DNA from: Xanthobacter tagetidis
Lineage (GTDB): Bacteria > Pseudomonadota > Alphaproteobacteria > Rhizobiales > Xanthobacteraceae
Assembly: GCF_003667445.1 (NCBI RefSeq)
Contig: NZ_RCTF01000019.1
Span: 1-64,000, forward strand
DNA length: 64,000 nt
Direction of reading: 5' to 3'
Shown: positions 16,375-27,655 of the stretch, in pieces
Numbering within the stretch: the stretch's first letter is position 1
How the letters are laid out: the number at the start of each line of letters is the position of its first letter
The notes under the pieces: generated by a model
What the model was told of the DNA's origin: nothing
Databases searched by the model: none
Seen by the model: the letters and a program-made list of their open reading frames with translations, nothing else
Translations under genes and position numbers: made by a program

Positions 16375-17490
16375 TCACGGCGCCTTCGCCGCCAGAAGCG
16401 CCGCCGTCGCGTCCGGCGCGGCCCCGTCCAGCGCCTGGAACGGCAGCACCTTCGGCGCGCTTGCGGCGGACAGCGCGCCAAGGTCGAAGCGGGTGTAGTT
16501 GAGCGCACCATAGGTGCGCACGAAGAACAGCCTGCGCTCCAGGTCGGCGAGGCTGGTCCAGGTGGTGAACTCGGTGGCGTAGGGCGCGCCCTGCTCCTCC
16601 TTCAGCCCCTCCACCTCCAGGTGCCCGCCGCCCGCGCTCGGATAGTCGATGGTGGCGCCGCGCGGCCGGTCGAACAGGTTCATGACGTGGCCGAGCGTGA
16701 CCACCGCCATGTCCGGCGTCGCCGCCTTCTCGGTGAAGTGGGCGTAGAAGGCGGCGCGCACGAACCGGCCGACCGACGTGTTCGAGCCCGGCAGGCCGGC
16801 GGTGGCGATGCCGGAATCCGGCTGCATGGCCTTGAACGCGCCGAAGGTGGCGCTCGGCTGGTCCACATTGCTGAGGTGGGTGTAGTTGTTGAGGTTGGTC
16901 AGGTGCCAGCCGAACTGCGGCCCGTTGGTCATGACGCCGACCGGGTTGTCGTAGACGTGCATCTCGCCCTGGTCGAACTCGATCACCAGCGCGTCGCCGG
17001 CGGCATCGTGCACCACGTAGTGGAACGGGGAGACCACGCCGCCGAGGATGGCGAGCGGCACCAGCATCACCGGCATCTGGTCCAGCGCCGCCCTCACCTC
17101 CTCGACCGTCGCGAACTGGCCGAGCACCCAGGTGCCGAGGTCGGAAGCCGAGAGCACGGCGCGCGTCATCTCCACCGCCTGCTGCTTGCCGGCGGCGGTG
17201 GGATAGGACAGCAGGCTGAAGGTCAGCCCCTTGTCGTTGAGTCCTTCCAGCACCTTGAGGTCCGACATCTGAACCGGCGCCTGCGCGCTCGGGATGCGGG
17301 CCGGCATGGTCACGGCGAGCACGGCGTTGCGCGCGGCATAGGTGACCGTCGGATGGCCCTCCACCTCGGAGACCGTGGAGAACCCAACCGGAAAATAGAC
17401 CATCTGGTACGGCAGGTCGGTGGTCAGCTCCAGCGTGCGGCCGAAATAGACCTTGCCGGCCGCATCCTTGTAGACAAGCGAAGTGCACAT
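16375..17490 (-). CDS. linear amide C-N hydrolase (choloylglycine hydrolase / penicillin V acylase family)
   Basis: A 371-residue N-terminal-nucleophile hydrolase. Starting at the ATG at 17488-17490, the protein begins MCTSLVYKDAAGKVYFGRT. Removal of the first methionine exposes Cys2, the catalytic nucleophile and a required free N-terminus. Arg18 is kept, while position 21, aspartate in bile salt hydrolases, is glutamate here. Later it has VMTNGPQFGWHLTNLNNY, the usual middle block. A longer start upstream would bury the cysteine, so I reject it. There is no signal peptide, so it would act in the cytoplasm. The substrate could be an N-acyl amide such as an acyl-homoserine lactone or penicillin V; bile salts are unlikely in this organism. 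Confidence 0.85.
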   Translation of the reverse strand: MCTSLVYKDAAGKVYFGRTLELTTDLPYQMVYFPVGFSTVSEVEGHPTVTYAARNAVLAVTMPARIPSAQAPVQMSDLKVLEGLNDKGLTFSLLSYPTAAGKQQAVEMTRAVLSASDLGTWVLGQFATVEEVRAALDQMPVMLVPLAILGGVVSPFHYVVHDAAGDALVIEFDQGEMHVYDNPVGVMTNGPQFGWHLTNLNNYTHLSNVDQPSATFGAFKAMQPDSGIATAGLPGSNTSVGRFVRAAFYAHFTEKAATPDMAVVTLGHVMNLFDRPRGATIDYPSAGGGHLEVEGLKEEQGAPYATEFTTWTSLADLERRLFFVRTYGALNYTRFDLGALSAASAPKVLPFQALDGAAPDATAALLAAKAP

Positions 17491-17920
17491 CCGCGCCGTT
17501 CCCCGATTTCCTGTCCGCCGCCGCCCCAAGCCCGTCGCGGGACGGGCGATTCACCGATCCAATCGGTTCAATCTGATCGGATCGCGCTCCAGCCTCAACG
17601 ATGAAATGAAAATACAAACAAAGGCCGCCACAGCAAGATCGGCTGAGCTGTGAAGTCGTCGGGCCCGGCCTGCGATTGGTATCGCAATAGAGCCCGGGCC
17701 GATGCGGAAATATCCCGTTTGGGAACTGCCCGCGCGCAAGGGTGGGACAACTCGGCCGCGCCGGCCTCCGGGGGTTTGAATCCCGTGGGGTGCCTGTTAG
17801 AAAGTTCAGAATGCTGTGAGGGCGGGCGACTGCGGCTATCGGTTGTATTTGGCTCCGCCGCATCGTTTGGGGCTGCGTCGCGTGGGAACTCTCCTGGCGC
17901 CATATACAAGCGCGAAACGG
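17491..17920. other. 430-base divergent intergenic region with a dyad at 17553-17580
   Basis: This gap separates the amide hydrolase (minus) from the efflux operon (plus). The notable structure is ACCGAT-CCA-ATCGGT at 17553-17567. It is nested in a larger dyad with arms CCGATC (17555-17560) and GATCGG (17575-17580), about 65-90 bases upstream of the hydrolase start. It could be an operator. The rest shows no gene or clear promoter to me. Confidence 0.4.
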
Positions 17921-18238
17921 ATGGCGCGGCGCCCGCGCTCATTCGCCGTGGTGCGCCTTGCGGCATGGTGCGATCGCGCCGCGCGGGCGGGGCTTCTCGC
18001 GGCGGCCGGCCTTCTGGCGGGCTGCGTGCCGGCCGGCGCGCCTTCCCTGCCCTTCTTCGGCGCCTATTTCCCCTCCTGGCTCGCCTGCGCGCTGATCGGC
18101 ATCCTCGGCGCGGTGGCGCTGCGCTTCGCCTTCATCCGCGCCGGCATCGACGACGCCATGCCGGCGCGCCTGCCGGTCTATGTGAGCATCGCGGCGGCCA
18201 TCGGCTTCCTCGTCTCAATCATCGGCTTCGGGCGCTGA
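17921..18238 (+). CDS. ytcA: YtcA-family lipoprotein
   Basis: A 105-residue protein. A long basic leader is followed by a hydrophobic stretch ending in the lipobox LLAGC, so the mature lipoprotein begins at that cysteine. Then comes APSLPFFGAYFPSWLACALI, the YtcA signature of a small loop and a transmembrane helix, and a second helix near the C-terminus (SIAAAIGFLVSIIGF). ATG at 17921 is the closest start to the leader; upstream in-frame starts would add an unlikely extension. It is 1 base from the adaptor gene, the same order as ytcA with mdtNOP in enterobacteria. It probably assists the efflux pump, but its function is not known. Confidence 0.75.
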   Translation: MARRPRSFAVVRLAAWCDRAARAGLLAAAGLLAGCVPAGAPSLPFFGAYFPSWLACALIGILGAVALRFAFIRAGIDDAMPARLPVYVSIAAAIGFLVSIIGFGR

Positions 18239-18239
18239 C

Positions 18240-19289
18240 ATGGCGGACGACGCGCACGCCCCCTCCAAGCGGCGGCTGGCCATCCTCGTCGGCATCGCCG
18301 CGGTCGCGGCGGCGGTGATCTTCGGCTGGCGCTACCTGCGAACCGCCGAACTGAACCCGCTCTCCCAGGATGCCGTGCTCACCGCGGACGTGGTCAACAT
18401 CTCCGCCGCCGTGCCGGGCCGCATCGCCGCCTTCGGCGTGCGCGAGAACGACGCGGTGCGCAAGGGCGAGCTGCTGCTGGCGCTCGATCCCGTGCCCTAC
18501 CGCCTGCAGCTCGCGCAGGTGGCGGCGGACCTGAAGATCGCCGAGGCGGCCTATGCCGACCGCGAGCGCAGCCTGACCGCCGCGCGCTCCAACGTCGCCA
18601 TCGCCCGCGCCCAGGTGGGCCGCGCCCGCTCCAACCTGGAGCTTGCGACGCAGACGCTCGCCCGGCTGGAGGCCATGCGGCCCAAGGGCTATGTGAGCGC
18701 CCAGCAGGTGGACGACGCCACCACCGCGAAGCGCGATGCCGAGATCAGCCTGAAACAGGCGCTGGAGCAGGAAACCGCGGCCGAGGCGCTGGTGAGCGAC
18801 GCGGCGGCCGCCGGCGCCGCCGTGGAGGCGCGCCGCGCCGCGCTCGCTTTGGCGGAGCGCGCGCTGGCGGACACGCAGGTGCGCGCGCCGTTTGACGGCA
18901 AGGTGGTGGGCCTTAATCTCGCCCCGGGCGAATACGTGCTGCCGGGCCAGTCGGTGTTCACCCTCATCAGCACCGAGGCCTGGTTCGCCTCCGCCGCCTT
19001 CGTGGAGACCGAGCTTCCCGGCATCGCGGTGGGCGACTGCGCCACCGTCTATGCCCTCGCCGACCGCACCCGCGCCATCCGCGGGCGGGTGGAAGGCATC
19101 GGCTGGGGCGTGGTCTCGGAGGAGCTGATCAACATCCCGCGCAAGATGCCGCTGGTGCCGAAATCGCTCGACTGGGTGCGGGTGGCGCAGCGCTTTCCGG
19201 TGCGCATCCGCCTGTTCGAGCCGCCGGGGGAGCTGATGCGCGTCGGCGCCTCCGCCACGGCGACGGTGCACCATGGCACCCGCTGCTGA
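18240..19289 (+). CDS. mdtN: HlyD-family periplasmic adaptor of FUSC efflux pump (MdtN-like)
   Basis: A 349-residue membrane fusion protein. One N-terminal anchor helix (LAILVGIAAVAAAVIFGWRY) is followed by a biotinyl-lipoyl half (ISAAVPGRIAAFGVREND). A coiled-coil hairpin spans about residues 85-205, and then comes the second lipoyl half (TQVRAPFDGKVVGL) and a beta-barrel. It bridges the inner-membrane FUSC protein and the outer-membrane factor encoded next. The start is ATG 18240, one base after the ytcA stop. Its end overlaps the FUSC start by 17 bases, so the operon is tightly coupled. The orthologous MdtNOP pump exports antimicrobials such as puromycin and acriflavine; the substrate here is unknown. 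Confidence 0.85.
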   Translation: MADDAHAPSKRRLAILVGIAAVAAAVIFGWRYLRTAELNPLSQDAVLTADVVNISAAVPGRIAAFGVRENDAVRKGELLLALDPVPYRLQLAQVAADLKIAEAAYADRERSLTAARSNVAIARAQVGRARSNLELATQTLARLEAMRPKGYVSAQQVDDATTAKRDAEISLKQALEQETAAEALVSDAAAAGAAVEARRAALALAERALADTQVRAPFDGKVVGLNLAPGEYVLPGQSVFTLISTEAWFASAAFVETELPGIAVGDCATVYALADRTRAIRGRVEGIGWGVVSEELINIPRKMPLVPKSLDWVRVAQRFPVRIRLFEPPGELMRVGASATATVHHGTRC

Positions 19290-21177
19290 CGCCGCGCCGG
19301 AGGCGCGACCCGCCTCCCCCTGGCCAGGGATCGCCCGGCAGGCGTGGCGCGACGTGCTGCCGTTTCCCGGGCGCCTCGCCATGGCCTGGCGCGTGGCGCT
19401 GCTGTGCGCGCTCGTGGCCGGCGTCGCCATGCTCTACAAGGTGCCGGAAGCCGCCATCGGCTGCTATCTCGTGATCTTCCTGGCCCGGCCGAACGGCGCG
19501 GAATGCGTCGGGCAGGCGCTCGGCGTCATCCTGCTCGCGAGCGTGGTGGTGCTCGCCATGGCGCCGGTGATCCAGGCGACCGCCGAAAGCCCGCTCTTGC
19601 GCATCCTGGTGATCGCCGGCACCTCGTTCGTCTTCGTCTATCTGGGCGCGGCCTCGCAACTGGGGGAGATCGGCTCCATCATCGCCCTCGTCATCGCCTT
19701 CATCCTGACCCTGGTGGACCAGGTGCCGGCGGGCGAGGTGGTGACGCGCGGCCTGCTCTATGCGTGGCAGATGGCGGCCATGCCCATGGCGCTGATGGTC
19801 GTCTTCTACCTGGTGCTGGGCACCGGTCCCCACACCCTGCTGCGTCGCACCGTGGCGACGCGCCTGTCGCGCGCGGCGGGCGTTCTGGAGGGCGAACGGG
19901 AGGCGCGGGAGGCGCTCGCGGAGGAGGTGGCGCAGGGCACGGCGGAGAGCGCCAAGCAGGCGATGATGGCGCGCCTGTTCCATACCGCGCCGGACGCGGC
20001 GGTGACCTGGCTTTCCGGCGCCGCGCAGACCAGCTACCGGCTGCTTCTGGCCGCCGCCGCGGTGCCGGCCGACGCCGCGCGCGATGCGCGGGAGGCTCTG
20101 GCGGGCCGGTGCCGCGCGGCGGCTGCCGCGATCGCCGCCGGGAGCAGGCCCGCCCCGGCACAGGAGGACGCAGCGGCCAAGACGGGCCCGCTCGCAGCGA
20201 TCGCCGCGCAGCTTGCCGCCCTCGCGCGTGCGGACGGCGGCACGCCGACCGCGCCCGAGACGCCGCCGTTCCTGGCGCCGGACGCCCTCACCAATCCCGA
20301 CTACCAGCAGTATGCCCTCAAGACCACGGCCGCGGCCATCACCTGCTACCTGGTCTATTCGCTGATCGGCTGGCAGGGCATCCACACCGCCATGATCACC
20401 TGCTACGTCGCCGCGCTCGGCACCACGGGCGAGACGGTGCACAAGCTGGCGCTGCGGATCGGCGGCTGCCTCATCGGGGCGTGCCTCGGCTTCCTCTCCA
20501 TTCTCTACGTGATCCCGGCGCTCGACACAGTGGGCGGGCTCATGGTGCTGGTGTTCTTCGGCGTGCTGCCGGCGGCCTGGGTTTCGGCGGGCAGCGAGCG
20601 CATCTCCTATGCCGGCGTCCAGATCGGCCTCGCCTTCCTGCTCACCATCCTCAACGGCTTCGCGCCGAGCCTCGACATGGGGTCCGGGCGCGACCGCATC
20701 GTCGGCATCCTGCTCGGCAATTTCGTGGTGTATCTGTACTTCACCGGCATCTGGCCGAAGAGCGCGGCAGCCGACGGGCGCCGCCACCTCGCGCGGGCGC
20801 TCGCGGCGCTGGCGCGGCTCGCCGCCCTGGCGCCGCCCGCGCGCGAAGCCGCGACGGACGAGGCGGCGCTGGCGGCATGCGAACTCGACCGGGCGCGGGA
20901 ACAGCTGCGCCTGCTGCCGTTCGAGCCCGCCTCCCAGCGCCCGCCCGCCGCGCGCCGCGCCCAGCTCGACGCGCTCGCAGCCGAGACGCAGGCCTTCCTG
21001 CCGGCGCTGATGTTCTCGTCCGTGCCGGAGGACGCCGCGGCGCACCGCCTTGCGGCCGTGGCCGCGCGCCTCGGCCCGGCCGGGGCGGACAAGGACGGCA
21101 CCGCCGTCAGCGACGCGCCGCCCGCCGGCCCGATCGATGCGCGCGCCCGGCGCATCGCGCAACTGGCGGCGGGGTGA
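19273..21177 (+). CDS. mdtO: FUSC-family inner-membrane efflux protein (MdtO-like)
   Basis: A 634-residue polytopic protein with two hydrophobic blocks (about residues 35-190 and 350-500) around a soluble central domain, plus a soluble C-terminus. This is the MdtO/FUSC architecture. The second block contains TTAAAITCYLVYSLIGWQGI and HTAMITCYVAALGTTGETVH, typical of MdtO. It starts at ATG 19273 inside the end of the adaptor gene. With the adaptor and the outer-membrane factor it forms a tripartite pump. It differs from the FUSC protein at 12384-14369, which has no adaptor next to it. Confidence 0.83.
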   Translation: MAPAADAAPEARPASPWPGIARQAWRDVLPFPGRLAMAWRVALLCALVAGVAMLYKVPEAAIGCYLVIFLARPNGAECVGQALGVILLASVVVLAMAPVIQATAESPLLRILVIAGTSFVFVYLGAASQLGEIGSIIALVIAFILTLVDQVPAGEVVTRGLLYAWQMAAMPMALMVVFYLVLGTGPHTLLRRTVATRLSRAAGVLEGEREAREALAEEVAQGTAESAKQAMMARLFHTAPDAAVTWLSGAAQTSYRLLLAAAAVPADAARDAREALAGRCRAAAAAIAAGSRPAPAQEDAAAKTGPLAAIAAQLAALARADGGTPTAPETPPFLAPDALTNPDYQQYALKTTAAAITCYLVYSLIGWQGIHTAMITCYVAALGTTGETVHKLALRIGGCLIGACLGFLSILYVIPALDTVGGLMVLVFFGVLPAAWVSAGSERISYAGVQIGLAFLLTILNGFAPSLDMGSGRDRIVGILLGNFVVYLYFTGIWPKSAAADGRRHLARALAALARLAALAPPAREAATDEAALAACELDRAREQLRLLPFEPASQRPPAARRAQLDALAAETQAFLPALMFSSVPEDAAAHRLAAVAARLGPAGADKDGTAVSDAPPAGPIDARARRIAQLAAG

Positions 21178-21182
21178 GCGGC

Positions 21183-22742
21183 ATGGCGCGCCTTCTGCCT
21201 CCCCTCGCCGCCGCCCGCGCCGCCGCGCTGCTTGTGGCCTGCGCCCTGGTCTCGGCCTGCGCGCTCAGCGCGCTCGACACCGCGCCGTCCGATCCCACCA
21301 AGCCCTGGACCCCGCCCGAGAGCGCCGCCGCCGATCCGGCGCACGCCCCGCCCGCGGACGGCGCGCAGAGCGGCCCCGCGCCGGCCCCGGACTTCCGCGT
21401 GCCGGCCGACCCCGCCGTCGCCGTGCTCACCCCGACGCCCGGCCTCTCGCGCGAGAAGGCCTACAGCCTGCCCGAGCTGATCGACATCGCCCAGAGCCGC
21501 AACGCGCTCACCCGCATCGCCTGGCAGCAGGCGCGGCAGGCGGCGCTCGCCACCGGCATGGTGGAGGCGACCTATCTGCCGTTCATCGCCGCCAACGTGA
21601 TCGGCGGCACGCAGAAGTTCAGCGCCTCGCTGCCGGTCTCCATCGGCAGCAAGGACAGCGTCAGCACCACCATCGAGGGGGTCTCGCCGCAGGTGGCGCT
21701 GCAGTGGCTGGTGTTCGACTTCGGCCAGCGCGGCGCGCTGCATGAGGCGGCGCGCCACAATGCGGCCGCCACCAACGTGCTGTTCAACGGCGCCCACCAG
21801 AAGATCATCTACGACGTGACGCGCGCCTATTTCCTCTACGGCGCGGCGCGCAGCCGGGCGCGCATCTCCGCCGAGACGCTGGCCAACAGCCGGCGCATCG
21901 AGGAGGCGGCGGATTCGCGCATGCGGAATGGCGTCGGCACCACGGTGGAGGTGGCCCAGGCGCGCCAGCAGGTGGCGCAGTCGCGCTTCGCCCTGGTTCA
22001 GGCCCAGGGCGCCGAGCGCGACACCTATCAGGGCCTGCTGGCCGCCATGGGCGTCTCGCCCATGACCGAGCTGAAGGTGCGCGAGAGCGCCGGCCGGGCG
22101 CTGCCCGCCTCGATCGGCGTCCCCACCGAGGCGCTCATCACCAGCGCGCTGGCGCAGCGGCCGGACGTGCTCGCCGCCTTCTCCGCCATGAAGGCGAGCC
22201 AGTCGGCCATCAAGGCGGCGGAAGCGGAATTCCTGCCGAAGGTCTATCTCGGCGCGGTGGCGGCGGCCGGCAACACCAATCTCAGCGCCTCGGGCCTGCC
22301 GACCATCGGCCAGCAGTCCTCCGCCTCGGGCGTGGTGCTGGGCGCCACCATGCCGATCTATGACGGCGGCCTGCGCGCCGCCCAGCTGAAGACCGCGGAA
22401 TCGCTCGCCGCCGTCACCGAGGCGACGTTCGACAAGACCCGCGACGCGGCGGCGCGGGAGATCGTCATCAGCGCCGACACGCTGCGCTCGGCGCTCGCCG
22501 CCTACACCGCCGCCAGCGCGCTCGCGAAGGCCGCCGCCACCACCTACGACGCCGCCCTCGACGCCTACCGCGCCGGGCTCGGCAGCATCCAGGTGGCGAC
22601 CGCCGCCGACAGCGGCCTGCAGACCGCGCGCATCGCCCAGTCGGAGGCCCACGCGGCCGCCTTGGTGGCCGCCGCCAACCTCGCCTTCGTGCTCGGCGCC
22701 ATGACCTCGCGCGACGTTCCGGCCCAGCTGATCGCCCGCTGA
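21183..22742 (+). CDS. mdtP: outer-membrane efflux lipoprotein (TolC/NodT type, MdtP-like)
   Basis: A 519-residue outer-membrane factor. The N-terminus carries a lipoprotein signal with cysteine in LVSAC, then a Pro/Ala-rich linker of about 60 residues. The rest is two OEP repeats with long helices and short beta segments (LPELIDIAQSRN, GVGTTVEVAQARQQVAQSRF, RPDVLAAFSAMKASQS, AYRAGLGSIQVATAADSG). It would form the trimeric channel that receives substrate from the adaptor and FUSC subunits. ATG at 21183 is chosen, though an in-frame GTG at 21174 overlaps the upstream stop. It is the last gene of the ytcA-mdtNOP-like operon. Confidence 0.85.
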   Translation: MARLLPPLAAARAAALLVACALVSACALSALDTAPSDPTKPWTPPESAAADPAHAPPADGAQSGPAPAPDFRVPADPAVAVLTPTPGLSREKAYSLPELIDIAQSRNALTRIAWQQARQAALATGMVEATYLPFIAANVIGGTQKFSASLPVSIGSKDSVSTTIEGVSPQVALQWLVFDFGQRGALHEAARHNAAATNVLFNGAHQKIIYDVTRAYFLYGAARSRARISAETLANSRRIEEAADSRMRNGVGTTVEVAQARQQVAQSRFALVQAQGAERDTYQGLLAAMGVSPMTELKVRESAGRALPASIGVPTEALITSALAQRPDVLAAFSAMKASQSAIKAAEAEFLPKVYLGAVAAAGNTNLSASGLPTIGQQSSASGVVLGATMPIYDGGLRAAQLKTAESLAAVTEATFDKTRDAAAREIVISADTLRSALAAYTAASALAKAAATTYDAALDAYRAGLGSIQVATAADSGLQTARIAQSEAHAAALVAAANLAFVLGAMTSRDVPAQLIAR

Positions 22743-22885
22743 GTGCGGGGATCCAGATCGGCGATCTCCTCGCTTGACCGCGCAAGCGGGACCGTCTCAC
22801 ACTGGAATAATGAAAAGGTCCGGTCCGACCGGTCCTCGCGACGCGGGCGTTCAAGCACGCGCGCCCGTCCCGGTGGAGGAGAGGA

Positions 22886-23404
22886 ATGCCCGAAATCGCC
22901 AACACTGCCGCCAAGGTCGCCGTCGCGATGACGGTGAACGGCCGGCTCGTGTCCGCCGAACTCGACCCGCGCACGCTGCTGGTGCAGTTCCTGCGCGAGA
23001 AGCTGCTGCTCACCGGCACCCATGTGGGCTGCGACACCAGCCAGTGCGGCGCGTGCGTGGTCCATGTGGACGGCGCGGCGGTGAAGTCCTGCACCATGCT
23101 GGCCATCCAGGCGGACGGCATGAGCGTCACCACCATCGAGGGGCTCGCCGGCGCCTCGGGCCTGCACCCCATGCAGGAGGCGTTCCGCGAGCATCACGGG
23201 CTGCAATGCGGCTTCTGCACGCCGGGCATGATCATGACCGCGCTCGACATGGTGGCGCGGCTCGGGCCGGACCTCGACGAGGCGACCATCCGGGAAAACC
23301 TGGACGGCAATCTCTGTCGATGCACGGGCTATCACAACATCGTCAAGGCGATCGGCGCCGGCGCCGCGGCCATGGGCGCGGGCGCGAAGGTGGCGGCCGA
23401 ATAG
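22886..23404 (+). CDS. coxS: form II CO-dehydrogenase-like small subunit, [2Fe-2S] protein
   Basis: A 172-residue subunit of a xanthine-oxidase-family hydroxylase. The plant-type ferredoxin cluster uses C49, C54, C57 and C69. The second, helical cluster uses C108 and C111 (CGFCTPG) and C144 and C146 (CRCTGYHNI). It passes electrons from the molybdenum site to FAD. ATG at 22886 follows a strong GGAGGAGAGGA ribosome binding site. The gene order small-large-medium (S-L-M) is that of form II clusters, unlike the M-S-L order of true CO dehydrogenases. The symbol follows common annotation and is not evidence of CO oxidation. Confidence 0.88.
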   Translation: MPEIANTAAKVAVAMTVNGRLVSAELDPRTLLVQFLREKLLLTGTHVGCDTSQCGACVVHVDGAAVKSCTMLAIQADGMSVTTIEGLAGASGLHPMQEAFREHHGLQCGFCTPGMIMTALDMVARLGPDLDEATIRENLDGNLCRCTGYHNIVKAIGAGAAAMGAGAKVAAE

Positions 23405-23503
23405 GCCGCCGCGCCGCGCGACATCCTTCGAAACCATACCCGGCGCGCCAAGCGCGCCTCTCGAACGTCCCGTCCTCCGGGAGGACACGCCAAGGACTTC
23501 GCC

Positions 23504-25873
<2,370 letters not shown>

Positions 25874-25893
25874 CCGCGAACAGGAGAACGCCC

Positions 25894-26694
25894 ATGTATG
25901 CCTTCGACTATCAGCGGCCCGCGGCCCTCGCCGATGCGGCGGCCCTGCTCAAGGCCGATCCTGAGGCCAAGATTCTCGCCGGCGGGCAGACCTTGCTGCC
26001 CACCCTGAAGCAGCGCCTCGCCCAGCCGACGGCGCTGGTGGACCTCGCCCGCCTGCCCGGCCTTTCCGCCATCGAGAAGACGGCGGAGGGCGTCGCCATC
26101 GGCGCGCTGGTGAAGCATGCGGCGGTGGCGACCTCGGACGTGGTGCGCGCCGCGATCCCCGCGCTCGCCGACCTCGCCGGCCTGATCGGCGATCCGGCGG
26201 TGCGCAACCGCGGCACGCTCGGCGGCTCGCTGGCGAACGACGACCCCACCGCCGACTATCCCGCGGCCGTGCTGGCGCTGAACGCCACCGTGGTCACCGA
26301 CCGGCGCTCCATCGGTGCGGGCGACTATTTCCAGGGCCTGTTCACCACGGCGCTGGAAGAGGGCGAGATCATCACCCGCGTGGACTTCCCGCAGGTGGAG
26401 CGCGCCGGCTACGCCAAGTTCCGCAACCCCGCCTCGCGCTATGCCATGGCGGGCGTGTTCGTGGCCAAGACCGCCGACGCGGTGCGCGTGGCGGTGACGG
26501 GGGCGGGCCAGTCGGGCGTGTTCCTGTGGGAGGAGGCTGGCGACATCCTCGCCTCGGACTTTTCGCCCGCCGCGCTCGCGCGCCTGGAGCTCGACCCGGC
26601 CGACCTGATGAGCGACCTGCACGGCAGCGCGGAGTATCGTGCCCAGTTGGTGAAGGCCATGGCCAAGCGCGCGGTGGCGAAGGCGCTGGCCTGA
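25894..26694 (+). CDS. coxM: form II CO-dehydrogenase-like medium subunit, FAD-binding
   Basis: A 266-residue flavoprotein subunit with the family FAD motifs AGGQTLLPTLKQRLAQP and GTLGGSLANDDPTADYPAA. It accepts electrons from the small subunit and hands them to a quinone or other acceptor. ATG 25894 follows AGGAGA. It closes the S-L-M operon. No maturation genes (coxD, coxE, coxF, xdhC) are present, so those must be elsewhere. A GC-rich dyad follows the stop. Confidence 0.86.
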   Translation: MYAFDYQRPAALADAAALLKADPEAKILAGGQTLLPTLKQRLAQPTALVDLARLPGLSAIEKTAEGVAIGALVKHAAVATSDVVRAAIPALADLAGLIGDPAVRNRGTLGGSLANDDPTADYPAAVLALNATVVTDRRSIGAGDYFQGLFTTALEEGEIITRVDFPQVERAGYAKFRNPASRYAMAGVFVAKTADAVRVAVTGAGQSGVFLWEEAGDILASDFSPAALARLELDPADLMSDLHGSAEYRAQLVKAMAKRAVAKALA

Positions 26695-26699
26695 GCCGC

Positions 26700-26721
26700 G
26701 AGGGGCCGCACGCGGCCCCTC
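26700..26721. terminator. bidirectional hairpin between coxM and the EamA gene
   Basis: A perfect 10-base-pair inverted repeat GAGGGGCCGC / GCGGCCCCTC with a 2-base centre lies right after the coxM stop and 14 bases beyond the stop of the convergent exporter gene. It has no long T-run, so it may work as a weak or Rho-aided terminator for both. Confidence 0.55.
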
Positions 26722-26734
26722 CCCTCGCCCGGCG

Positions 26735-27610
26735 TCAGGCGAAGCGCTTGGCGCCGGCGACGCACAGCACCACGAGACCGGTCACCGCCACCATGCTCCA
26801 GGCCACCGGCTCGCCCAGCAGCAGGGCGGCGAGCGCGAGGCCGAAGAAGGGCTGGAGCAGCTGGAGCTGGCCCACGGCGGCGATGCCGCCGCGCGCGAGG
26901 CCGCGATACCAGAACACGAACCCCACCAGCATGCTGAACACCGAGACGTAAGCGAGCCCGATCCAGGCCGGCCTGCCGACGTCCGCGAAGCCGCCCGGGA
27001 GCGTGGCCAGCGCCAGTGCCGCCATGGCCGGCAGCGACAGCACCAGCGCCCAGGAGATCACCTGCCAGCCGCCGAGCCGGCGCGACAGGCGCGCGCCCTC
27101 CGCATAGCCGAGCCCGCAGGCGAGGATAGCGGCGGCCATGAGCAGGTCGCCCGTGAGCGTGCCGGCGGCGCCGTTCGCCAGGGCGAAGCCCGCCACCGCC
27201 GCCGCGCCGAGCACCGAGAACAGCCAGAAGGCGGCCTTCGGCCGCTCCCCGCCCCGCACCACGCCGAACAGCGCGGTGGCGAGCGGCAGCAGGCCGACCA
27301 ACATGATGGAGCGCGCCGCCGAGATGTGCTGGAGCGCGAGCGCGGTCAGAAGCGGGAAGCCCACCACCACGCCGAGCGCCACCATGCCGAGCGCGCCGAC
27401 GTCGCCCTTGGCCGGCCGCCTCTGGCGCAAGGCGAGCAGCAGCGTCGCGCCAAGCAAAGCCGCGATCACCGCCCGCGCCGAGGTGAGGAACACCGGCGAG
27501 AAGCCGCCCACCGCCACCCGCGTCGCCGGCAGCGAGCCCGAGAAGATAACGACGCCGAGAAGTCCGCTGCCCCAGCCGTCCAGTCCGCGCTGCATGATGG
27601 TCTCCGCCAC
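26735..27610 (-). CDS. EamA/DMT-family membrane exporter
   Basis: A 291-residue protein with about ten transmembrane segments in two EamA repeats (GFSPVFLTSARAVIAALL in the first, PAWIGLAYVSVFSMLVGFVF in the second, and the end QPFFGLALAALLLGEPVAW). Members export metabolites such as amino acids or vitamins. It starts at GTG 27608-27610, or possibly at ATG 27595. It is divergent from a MocR regulator, and two copies of the same 12-base element lie in between, so the regulator probably controls this gene. The substrate is unknown; a PLP-related or amino acid ligand would fit a MocR partner. Confidence 0.82.
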   Translation of the reverse strand: MAETIMQRGLDGWGSGLLGVVIFSGSLPATRVAVGGFSPVFLTSARAVIAALLGATLLLALRQRRPAKGDVGALGMVALGVVVGFPLLTALALQHISAARSIMLVGLLPLATALFGVVRGGERPKAAFWLFSVLGAAAVAGFALANGAAGTLTGDLLMAAAILACGLGYAEGARLSRRLGGWQVISWALVLSLPAMAALALATLPGGFADVGRPAWIGLAYVSVFSMLVGFVFWYRGLARGGIAAVGQLQLLQPFFGLALAALLLGEPVAWSMVAVTGLVVLCVAGAKRFA

Positions 27611-27655
27611 GTTGCGCCAGCCCTAGCGGGCAGCCGGTTGCGGCGACAGGCACAC

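Noticed and set aside
17491..17529. Longer start of the Ntn hydrolase, adding 13 residues.
   Set aside because: It would put residues before the catalytic Cys2, which must be N-terminal after processing.
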